Shown: piece by piece, positions 24,501 through 32,758 of the stretch
How the letters are laid out: every line of letters starts with the position of its first letter
Numbering within the stretch: the stretch's first letter is position 1
NCBI GenBank assembly: GCA_013400975.1
Contig: WBMZ01012196.1
Span: 1-64,000, forward strand
Source of the DNA: Atrichornis clamosus
Taxonomy: Eukaryota; Chordata; Aves; Passeriformes; Menuridae
Reading direction: 5' to 3'
Length of the DNA: 64,000 nucleotides
Translations under genes and position numbers: made by a program
The notes under the pieces: generated by a model
Told to the model about the DNA's origin: nothing
What the model saw: only the letters and a program-made list of their open reading frames with translations
Database searches by the model: none

Positions 24501-26449
24501 CCTCTCTCTTCCCTTCCCCTCTCCTCTCTCTTCCCTTCCCCTCTCCTCTCTCTTCCCTTCCCCTCTCCTCTCTCTTCCCTTCCCCTCTCCTCTCTCTTCC
24601 CTTCCCCTCTCCTCTCTCTTCCCTTCCCCTCTCCTCTCTCTTCCCTTCCCCTCTCCTCTCTTTTCCCCTCCCCTCTCCTCCCCACCACAAGCAGTGCCAG
24701 AAGCCATCAGGGAGGTTCTCACCTCAGGCACCATGCCCAAGGTTTTCCAGGTGTTTTCCTGCTGACACAGCTCTCCAACCTCCTGCCAGGACCCGTGGGT
24801 GGCTGTAAAATGCTTGGAAGACTCTGGAGTTTACTTTTCAATTATCTGCCACTCCACCTCTCCAAAACCATCATTTACTTTTAAACCTCTGCTCAGACCA
24901 GGAGCCTGTTGCTGTATCCTGGTGTAAAGAACCCTCACAGAGCTCACCCATTCTCCATCCAGAGAGGATTGGGTTTTTCCTGACTTTCTTTTTTTGTTTT
25001 TTCTGATGGTTGTTGCTGCAGTTACCCCCTTGCAAACGCCAGGATAGCCCCTGGTTGAAGGAGTGTCAGAAAGGAAATGGAAGCAAGAGGAACAACACGA
25101 GAAATTCTTCTGATCACAGGAAAAAACCAAAGAAGGGCTGACAACTCACACTTAGGGGGATCAAAGCACGATACACATTGCACAAGGGGTCAGCAGTGTG
25201 TGTGTGCGCACACAGGGTGGGCACAGCACTTGTTCTTCACCTGCACAGGTGAGGAGAGATTCCGCAGGGCCCAGCTCTCCCGTGAGGATCATGGGCAGCC
25301 ACGTGGCACAGGGCACAACCAAGCACCAAAGGGTGCATTCAGACAGTGAATGTTCTCATTCCTTTCCCTCTTTTGCCATCAAGCAGAAGGGAGTATGAAA
25401 ATCGAGACAGAAAAGCCCAGTGAAGACAGTCAGCAAAGAGTGAAAATCCAGAGGAAACGAAAGAAAAAACTAATTAGAAACTAAAGAAAAACCAAATCAA
25501 AACCAGCCACCCTGTTGCTGCTGCTGGCACATCAATTTGGAGGCGAACCAAGGCTCTCTGGCTTAGATGATGAGAATTTGGGGCCTCTGGAGGACAGTCC
25601 CCAGAGGGGACGGCGGAGGTGCAGCAGGTCAGGGCCGCTCAGCTGTCCCCAGCTCACTGGGGACCTGCAGGAGGGGAACAGCCTTCCCCAGCAGGGACAG
25701 GTTCCTCAGCCCAAGCAGCTTCACTTTTACCTCTTAGTGCAGCACAAACCTTGTTTGGCTCTGTTGCCCTTTTACTGCAGAACTGCCCGTTTGGGGATTT
25801 GGGTCCCCCCCAAATCTTCCTCTGACGCCTCCTGTGCTAACTCCAGGAGCAGCCTCTCATCCACTGGGCTCTGTGCCTCTCCACATCTCTTCTTATTCTT
25901 TATGCACCGCCAGCGTCCCCCTGGTGAATTTACCTCCTTCAGGCTATGGGCACCTCCAAGCCCTCACTGAACAGCAGAGAAACATCCAGCAGCATTCTGC
26001 TTCATTCCCAGTCCTTCTGCTTCATTCCCAGAGCAGCCAGCAGAGCCTTACCTGGTCCAGCTCGCTCCTGGTGCTGGGAAGGCAGCTCAGCTGCCTCCTC
26101 CTCCTCCTGCCTGTCCTTTACCTGCCACCCTGCACTGCACAGGTGACACACGAAGGTCCCCGGCCCCAGCCTGCGCTGGATGAGCTCCCTCTGTTCCCTG
26201 TGTGCCCCTGGGATCACGGGGCAGCCAGGCACGGCTCCCCCGAGGCAGGAAGCCTGTGCCCCTGCCTCCCTCCCCCTACCCTGAGCTGCAAGCACCGACT
26301 TGCAAAATCTCCCTGGTGCATGTGACTTTTCCCCTGGGCTGCGTTCAGAAATGTGGGTTTAACCCTCTAGAGTCCCTCAGAAGTGTTCCCACACTGAAGG
26401 CGCAGCCACAGGAGGAGATCCCCCGCCCCTCTCAGGAGTTATCCTCACC
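15311..26449 (-). CDS. TMEM268: Transmembrane protein 268 (5' end incomplete)
   Basis: TMEM268 is a conserved vertebrate two-pass membrane protein of poorly known function; the human protein has been reported to interact with integrin beta-4. Seven exons (21197-21088, 20569-20462, 19325-19176, 18859-18749, 17344-17267, 16457-16269, 15514-15311) join in frame to about 316 residues. Human TMEM268 has about 342, so only the variable N-terminus is missing. Clear family matches are VRRYLLYNSR, the NLYSTVQL segment after the first membrane helix, NTDVRLAAVNE, QLWFVHFSPERC, and IPCLCQFIQ near the C-terminus. One hydrophobic helix straddles the second and third of these exons (AMAVV/VFYISLW) and another lies in the third (VLVTLVAMALTVLAILVI). 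A probable 5' exon ends at 26449 with a matching phase. The initiator ATG was not located. Confidence 0.92.
16269..16457 (-). CDS. TMEM268: TMEM268 variable cytosolic exon
   Basis: The 63-codon exon runs from tctcttccag|GCA to GAG|gtaagg. It encodes AGLQHSLDELRVVMD, a low-complexity middle, and NELLSLVPEGPPE at the end, which matches the human LLQLIPEAGPEE region. The middle is poorly conserved. Confidence 0.9.
17267..17344 (-). CDS. TMEM268: TMEM268 exon encoding LWFVHFSPERC
   Basis: The 26-codon exon runs from ccccttccag|CTG to CAG|gtaagg. It encodes LWFVHFSPERCLQALAAH and aligns residue by residue with human LWFVYFDLENC. Confidence 0.94.
18749..18859 (-). CDS. TMEM268: TMEM268 exon encoding NTDVRLAAVNE
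   Basis: The 37-codon exon runs from ctttaacag|CTA to CAA|gtatcc. It encodes LNVNTDVRLAAVNEIF and ends HNILQ, matching the human segment after the second membrane helix. Confidence 0.94.
19176..19325 (-). CDS. TMEM268: TMEM268 exon with both membrane segments
   Basis: The 50-codon exon runs from tttttacag|GTT to AAG|gtgaga. It begins VFYISLWTNLYSTVQL, finishing helix 1. After LGHYWG comes helix 2 (GVLVTLVAMALTVLAILV), which ends in the basic stop DHHQRK. Confidence 0.95.
20462..20569 (-). CDS. TMEM268: TMEM268 exon encoding VPAD...AMAVV
   Basis: The 36-codon exon has phase 0 at both ends (ctgggcag|GTG ... GTG|gtgagg). It encodes VPADPWKRLIQEG and VRRYLLYNSR, the best-conserved cytosolic part, then enters the first membrane helix. 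Confidence 0.95.
21088..21197 (-). CDS. TMEM268: TMEM268 exon encoding GQVLLVL segment
   Basis: The acceptor is ctcttgcag and the donor CAG|gtgagc. The 110-bp exon encodes GPPQGQVLLVLSMDSTC and, near its end, EKLKSLGVQ. This aligns with the human GQVLTVLRIDNTC and GIQ segments. An in-frame ATG (SMDS) could act as a fallback start. Confidence 0.92.
22575..23047 (-). mobile_element. CR1 LINE 3' fragment, long
   Basis: Continuous antisense CR1 runs from ctccaagccccgtccaacct through cccccttgtcctgtcactcc to ctgcaggtggggtctcacct. An N at 22932 marks one unresolved base. It lies in the first recognised TMEM268 intron. Confidence 0.94.
24114..24684. repeat. 22-bp polypyrimidine minisatellite in TMEM268 intron
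   Basis: About 570 bases consist almost purely of C and T on the plus strand. The right half repeats a 22-bp unit (ttcccttcccctctcctctctc) nearly perfectly; the left half has diverged variants with ttttccc. Since neither C/T nor A/G text can spell a stop codon, all six frames are open across it. The predicted 200-250 residue Glu/Arg/Gly or Ser/Pro/Leu proteins are artefacts. Confidence 0.96.
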
Positions 26450-26479
26450 TTCAGCAGGGTGGGGGTCCAGAGCTGGAGC
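26449..26479 (-). CDS. TMEM268: Probable TMEM268 5' coding exon (extent uncertain)
   Basis: A strong donor GCTGAAG|gtgagg at 26448 ends an open frame in phase 1. That is exactly the phase required by the next exon, which starts GA CCC CCC CAA. A good acceptor, ttcacatccctcag, gives a 31-bp exon starting at 26479. The frame stays open upstream to a TGA at 26656, so the exon could be longer. There is no in-frame ATG, so a further upstream exon must supply the start. The proline-rich character (PAPALDPHPAE if read open) resembles the proline-rich human N-terminus only loosely. Confidence 0.5.
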
Positions 26480-26654
26480 CTGAGGGATGTGAAGAGCTGA
26501 AGAGTGGCACAGACAGAAGGCTCTCCCCTCCTCCTCCTCCTCCTCCTCGATCAGCCAGGCAGGACTCAGGAAGTACAAATCCCGCAGTTGCACCGGATTA
26601 GTTGCTGTGAGTATTTCAGCCAAAGCCAAACACCCATGACAGGGCTGGAGACAT

Positions 26655-27647
26655 CAGAAGAGGTGAATGGAGATCTCAAGACTGATAAGTGAGGTCACTG
26701 ATAAGAGGTCACTCTTTAGCAAAAGGTCACGTAAAGCACAGAGGAACAGGGATAACACGCAGGGCAGGAATTGCAGCCCTCCCCAAAACACGAGGCTGTG
26801 CTGATATGGAGCAAGTTTCCCCTCCAGCAGCTCCAGAAGAAAAGCAGGAGGCTCAGGATGGACCCTCCAGAGCCGCTGTACGTGCTGGAGAAGTTGTCTG
26901 CTCTCATGCAAAGCGACAATGCTGAGGGACAGCACGAAAATCAGACTCCTTAGCCTTGGAATTGTGGTGCCAGAGCTCCTCCAGGATCCATGGAGAGTTG
27001 GAACAGAGCCAATCCAGTATCTTGGTGACTTAGTCTGGGTGAGTAGGTGAAAAATAAGAAAAAAGCAGCTCCTTGCAGTGCCTGTGTGCATTTCCTGGAG
27101 CAAAGGCCTCTCTCCTCTTGGAGGGATGGGTCTCTGCAGCCCGGCCTGCTCCAGGCATTGCTGAGCTCTGAGTTCATCCCATCACGTGGCTCCACAGGCA
27201 ACAGGAGCCACTCCAAAGCCACTTATGGGATCTTGTTACACTGGGAACTGGCGACTGGCATAGCAACACCATTCAGGTACTGAGAGAAATCAGATCAGCC
27301 TGTCCCCAGCTCAAGGCCCAGCTCCAGTTCCCACCCCAGACAGGGCCATGTGAAGCTTTGAGTTCTTTTGCAAACGCTCCTCATCAAAAGCTTTGGCTTC
27401 CTGTCCTCCTTTTCTCACTCACACAAAGATGCTGACAGGGAATGGGAGAACCCAGGTGCTTCCCAAGAGCACTGCCAGCTCTCCATAGGAAAATGCCCGA
27501 GGCAAATCCCTGTGGGGCCAAAAAACTTGAAAGCAACTTGGATAATGACCTGCAGCACGTCCTCCTGTGGGCTGGTCTTGGCATCAACACCTCCAGCAGA
27601 ATACTCCTCATTTGAGAGGAGTGTTGGGATCACCAGATCCACCGAGG
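26655..27647. other. Upstream flank of TMEM268; no certain exon
   Basis: This is the interval where the missing TMEM268 start exon may lie, on the minus strand. Several ATG codons occur but none gives a convincing family N-terminus with a donor of the right phase. Confidence 0.45.
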
Positions 27648-27780
27648 CTGGAATTCCAGGATGGTTTGGGTTGGCAGGGTCCTTAAGGCCCATCTCATTC
27701 CACCCCTGCCACGGGCAGGGACACCTTCCACTATCCCAGGTTGCTCCGAGCCCCAACCTGGCCTTGCCCTCCCCTTTACC
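27648..27780 (-). mobile_element. CR1 LINE 3' end
   Basis: The words aggatggtttgggttggcag, ccacgggcagggacaccttc and actatcccaggttgctcc are present. Confidence 0.9.
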
Positions 27781-27899
27781 AAAGCATTTGCTGACTCTGG
27801 GGGAGTTCACCCCCGTTTTCCCCAATTCCTGCAGTGCTGTGCAGCCGGATATGGATTGCTTGGATTTTCCATGTTTGATTTCACCTTTCTCAGTCACAC

Positions 27900-28110
27900 G
27901 TCCCTGCAGGGAGTCTCAGGCTATTGGTTTCAGATCATTTCTCCCACTTATCAAGATCAATTGGAATTGTGATTCAGTCCTCTGTACTGTTTGTATCTCT
28001 TCCCAGCTTGGTGCCCTGGACATACATTGTACTCCCTGTTCCACATGCTGCATTCATGAATATATTACAGGGAACCCGATTCCAGGGAAAAAAATTAAAA
28101 TCTGCTGTTT
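27900..28110 (-). mobile_element. Possible ancient CR1-related fragment
   Basis: Words such as cttatcaagatcaattgg, ttcccagcttggtgcc and the spacing between them resemble an old CR1/L3-like segment shared by birds and reptiles. It is much decayed. It lies inside a spurious 290-residue open frame. Confidence 0.45.
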
Positions 28111-29944
28111 GAAGATAGAAGCTGGCAGTGCCCACCAACCCCTCCTGTCCTCAGGAATAACCTCAGTCTCCACCATGTCTTTAATATCATTTCTTAGGTC
28201 ACTCTTCGGTGACTTGAAGTCCCACTGCTTTCAATACTGAGACATAGACTTTAGTCTGCTTTTGCCAATTCTGACTCCTAACACCATGCTCTTTATATAT
28301 TTTCTACATGTTTGGATAAACTGAACCCTTTTGCAGTATGTGGAATCCACCCCACTGTGATTCCTGGTTTTTTTGGCCATGGTCTGCACGTGGCTGCTGT
28401 TTCTCCCCACGTCAGCCTTGTTTGGACTGTGCACACTGCAGCCAACACTGGCACATCTCATTTTCTTCTGATGAAACTGCATTTTCAGTGCATAACTGTC
28501 CCATCTTTTTCCTATTTTTTTTTTCCCCTAGTGAGCCTTAATTAGGAGAACAGAGTTGCTGAAAGCCTTGTCTTGCCCTTCTCCTCCCTTCCTGCACAAA
28601 AAGTCCTTTCACAGGCTCTGCCTTGTTGAGTATTTTGGTCAGCAAAACTGACAAATTGACAGTCATTAAATATAAAAGTTTATTTCACACTCCCCATAAA
28701 TTACAAGTTTCAAATGAAGAATGACACTTGCTTGAGGCACCAAGTGTGGTTCTTTTCTTTTTTTTCCTACTTCTGCCTTTTTCCTATGAAGACTTAAAGT
28801 ATTATTCTTTTTACTATGGTAATGCAAAAACCTCTTTCTTGAATCTCAAATTAAAAGAGGGAAAGCTTGCTATGTGCTTTGGATAATGATTCAGCTATTG
28901 ATCCAGGAGATGCTTTATTAGATTATTTTGAGGCAGACTAATGTAATTTAATACCAATTTATTTTCTATTCCTATGCCAGTCCAAGATACAATCTTTTCT
29001 GCATGAAATTAGCACTTTCTCCTTTCAACCTCAAAGAAAGATTACACTGTGCTCCTTTCTTGGATTAGTTTGGGAAACTTTTTCAGCAGAGCATTGATCT
29101 AGAGGGTTCTTGATAGTATTTTCTGTTAATACTTTAAAGCCAAAACCTCAGCTGGGATCAGCGGGTTCTTGGCTTGTCTCTCCCATTATGCATTAATGCA
29201 AGAACTAGAGAAGGCAGATAAAAGGGAAAGAGATTCCAGATGAGGAAAACAGAGGCACGCAGGGAAAACAGAGCAGGTTTAATGCAGGCAGAGAGAAAGG
29301 AGAGGAGCTGCATTTTTTTACACAGTCACGTGTCACCTAGAGAGGACACTGCAGGGTGGCCCACAGCACAACAGCAGGAGCTGGGATACTCCATCCTACT
29401 GCTCACACCTCCCAGCAGCTGCCTCACAGCCAGGAACTGCTGCTTTTCTGTAGGGCCACCAAATTCTGCCTGCTTTGGGGTCAGATGGGCAGCAGGGAGG
29501 GAGGAAACAGCAGGAGCCCAATGCTGGGGCTGGCAGGAAGGGAACACAGGGTCTGCCAGCAGCTCGGTGGGCTTGTATCCAGCATTAAAAACAGCTGCAG
29601 CTTTAATAAAGATCATCAGGAACTGTGCAGGGACCTCACAAAAGCAGAATGGGGAATTTAAGGTTGCCAAAAGTGGACTTGCACACTGGAATACCCTGAA
29701 CTCGCTGGTGTCACCATCCAGCACAGCCAGCCTGGCAACACGAGGCACAGAGGGGAAAGAATGGTTCCCTGAGCTCCAGCAGCAGGAAGATGGAGGGTGC
29801 TCTCTCCTGCTTCTGAAACTGTTCAACTCAAGCTGCCCTGGGAGCTGCTGCTAAAGCACTGCCAGGCAGAACTGCTGCCCTCTTGATGACAGCTCTCTGC
29901 ACTCCACATCTGGGGCTCTAGGTGATTTCCCTCCTTTACCTCAT
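28111..29944. other. No gene recognised
   Basis: 28600-29240 is AT-rich and repeat-free. 29240-29860 has overlapping open frames on both strands (204 and 166 codons) without similarity or codon bias, so I read them as chance. Confidence 0.5.
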
Positions 29945-30237
29945 AGAATCATGGAAACATGGAATATCCTGAGGTGGAAAGGCCCACCAGGATCCTCCAG
30001 TGCAGCCCCTGGCCCTGCACAGACACCCCAACAATCCCACCCTGTGCATCCCTGGGAGCGTTGTCCAAAGGCTCCTGGAGCTCTGGCAGCCTTGGGGCCG
30101 TGCCCATTCCCTGGGGAGCCTGGTCAGTGCCCAGCACCCTCGGAGACACCTTCCACTATCCCAGGTTTCTCCAAGACCTGTCCAACCTGGCCTTGGACAC
30201 TTCCAGGGATGGGGCAGCCACAGCTTCTCTGGGCAGA
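29945..30237 (-). mobile_element. Chimeric CR1 fragment
   Basis: From 29945 to about 30148 the minus strand carries a CR1 3' end of one subfamily, with tail atattccatgtttccatg. From 30150 to 30237 it carries the upstream part of a different, common CR1 (actatcccaggtttctcc, gatggggcagccacagc). Both lie in the same orientation. Confidence 0.85.
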
Positions 30238-32372
30238 GGAGCAGCAGCAAGAATTTGGATACGGATTTGTTCCAGCAGCTGGCGTGGGCTTCACTTCTAC
30301 TCCTCAAACTTGCTGCAAAATGCTTCAAAAATCACGTTTCGGGGGCAAGAAGCAGCACATCCCACTCCATAGCTGTGTCAGGAGAGGACTTTTCCCTGCA
30401 GAGCATTTTCCTGGCACAGCCTGGCTTAGGCACAGACAGCAGCAGGGCTCCCTTGCCCATCTGGACACAGGGCAAGATGAAAAAATCTCGACTTGAAATC
30501 AAATCTCTCCACTGCAAACAAAGCCAGCCTTCCTGGAGAGCAGTAATTGGGAACCCTTCCTTCAGTGCAAACTTGGAGTCATTCTCAACAGTTCCGTTTC
30601 AGGGAGGCATTACAGAAAATTATTATTCTTGCAACACATTAACACTTCTGCATGTTCTAAAGGGAGCATCTTCACAGCACATTTGCCGAGGAGAAATAAT
30701 CAGGGAGGGATTTTTTTCCCCCCTCCCTTTTCTTCTGTTCTAAAGAAGAAGGATGAAAGTCCTCATTAACCAAGGGAAACTTATGAACCAATATGAGAAA
30801 GTGGAGCACACAGCACATTTTTTTCTGGACAGAGCCTGAGTCTGTCACTGATAACAAACGGAATGAAATTGCTAATTACAGCCTGGAGCAAGGAGGGCTT
30901 TTAGGAGTGTCAGGCTGGAGCCTGAGCACCTGCTCTCAACAGGAAGAAATGTTTCATCTCCAAAGGACAGAGCGGAATTAGCATGGCTGCAACCTTTTAC
31001 GAGGCCATAACACCTCTCCACATCACACCACACTGATTAAAACTGCTTTGATCCTGTTCTCCTTGTACCCACCTGGCTTTTTTCCCCAGCCTGGCACATT
31101 TAACTTTGCAAGAAGCTCTTGTTTCTATTTTATAACCCGTTTAATAGCTTGAATTCCTGAAGAGATCTTTTCAGGAGTACAGTGCACTTCCATAAAACAT
31201 TACAACAGGAGACCCTGTAGCAGTCTGCTCTTTCAGTGCCTGTGTGACTGCAGGATTCAGATCCACATCCATCCTGCTTTTATCCCTGCCACACAACTCC
31301 AGAGGTCCAAGAGGCTTTGTAATGCCTCCCTGCGGGGATAGGGAAATAAAGATGTTGTGTCTGAGGAACAGAACAGCACCAACGAGGTTCCTTGCCAAGA
31401 CTCCAAACTGCACAACTCTTGGGCCACATCAGGGACACCCTCACTGAGGTCCCTTTTCTGCAAAAAGCCTGAAACTGAACTCCACAAAAAAGCAAAGCTA
31501 CATTTAATACTCTGCTGGTGAGAGGAAGAAAGCACTGAAACATGAACCCCCTGGATGTATTTGTGTGTATTTTTGATTAAAGAGCTACAAAGTGATGCAG
31601 ACAATCCCAACACACTTTTTTCCCACTGTTCCCAGGTACAGGATGCTGCAGGATACAGGGTGACCTTGGTATAAGTACACAGTGACCAGCACTGGACCCA
31701 AGGAAGGATAATTACTGTGCAGCACCTGGCTATCAAACTATTCCAATGAACTGGCAACGTTTTATTTCCCCTAATGGTCACAAGAACATTTGTTCCTGAA
31801 GGTTTTCAGAATGATCTGGCAGGTAAAGCATCAGACTGGAGCCAAGAGGAGGAGCTCTGTAATGGGTTTTAACTTACCTGCTATGACCTTCAGCTATTTG
31901 CTGTCTCTCTTTCTTTTATCAATACTTGATGAACACTCTGAAGAGTCCAGACTCCCGTGGTGCCCAGTGAGACCTGCCAGCATTCCCAGAACAAGTCAGC
32001 AGGAAGAAACAGACTGACCAGGGGCTTTGGAGCGAAGTGTTTTTACTTTCAGGTGTCATAGTGCCAGACTTGCACCTCAAGCTAACAGCAGAAGACACAG
32101 AGGATTCGATACAGAGAAACTCAAGCACCTGAAAATGATCAGCCAGAACTTGTACAGCCAGAGAATTCTTCTTAACAGGGTTCAAACCCTGGGCAGAGGT
32201 TTAACAACGTGCTGAAAAATGCAGTTTGGTCAACAAGAACACAGTTACACAGGTTTAACAAGTACTGACACAGGCCAGCATCTCTCTCCCTGTCCTGCTT
32301 CCCAGAGGGAAGCCTCTCGCTGGATACTATCACCACAGAAAGGGAGCATTCACGTGCCAACTGGAATATTTG
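30238..32372. other. Intergenic between TMEM268 and ATP6V1G1, possibly a long 3'UTR of the latter
   Basis: Unique sequence without exon structure. Minus-strand poly(A)-like signals at 32378-32373 and 31766-31761 could end the ATP6V1G1 transcript. Confidence 0.5.
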
Positions 32373-32378
32373 TTTAAT
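32373..32378 (-). terminator. Candidate ATP6V1G1 poly(A) signal ATTAAA
   Basis: On the minus strand, ATTAAA lies about 207 bases after the ATP6V1G1 stop. It is the first recognisable signal there, which would give a short 3'UTR. An AATAAA at 31766-31761 is an alternative for a longer 3'UTR. Neither can be proven without transcript data. Confidence 0.4.
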
Positions 32379-32584
32379 AACTTATCACAGGTCCGACACA
32401 TGGCCACTTAACGTTTGAATAAGCTCTGAATCCCTGTCAAAAGAGAAAATGAGAACTCTGACACGGCAATAATTTAACACATGTACAAGAAGGACAGTTA
32501 GGGTATGGCTAAGAGCTGTACATTCCACCTGAAGCTCAGACATTCCTCCCAGCACTCCCAGCACGCTCCTTCCTGCTCCCAGCA

Positions 32585-32758
32585 CTACCCATTGATGCGA
32601 TAATTCACGTGGATCTCAGGTTTGATGTCACACACCAGTGACAGCAGCTGGGACATCACCACCTCACGGTTCTTCTGGAAGTTCTGCTGGATTACGCTCA
32701 TCTTCTCCTGAGTCTCCTTCTCCACTTCAGTGGTGCAGCTGCCATGAGATCCAAGGGC
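32585..32758 (-). CDS. ATP6V1G1: ATP6V1G1 coding exon 3 and stop
   Basis: The 174-bp exon follows the acceptor ttgctcttttag and begins GCC CTT GGA in phase 0. It encodes 57 residues, including [12 protein letters not shown] and ending NYRING, then TAG at 32587-32585. Confidence 0.96.
   Translation of the reverse strand, partial: ALGSHGSCTTEVEKETQEKMSVIQQNFQKNREVVMSQLLSLVCDIKPEIHVNYRING

Noticed and set aside
23932..24808. Three 200-250 residue ORFs rich in Glu/Arg/Gly (minus) or Ser/Pro/Leu (plus)
   Set aside because: They are read from the polypyrimidine minisatellite, which cannot contain a stop codon in any frame.
27368..28240. 290-codon plus-strand ORF
   Set aside because: It runs through a CR1 3' end and an older repeat-like segment; no protein family resemblance or splice context.
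29240..29854. 204-codon plus and 166-codon minus overlapping ORFs
   Set aside because: They overlap each other on opposite strands, lack similarity and flank signals; chance in stop-poor DNA.
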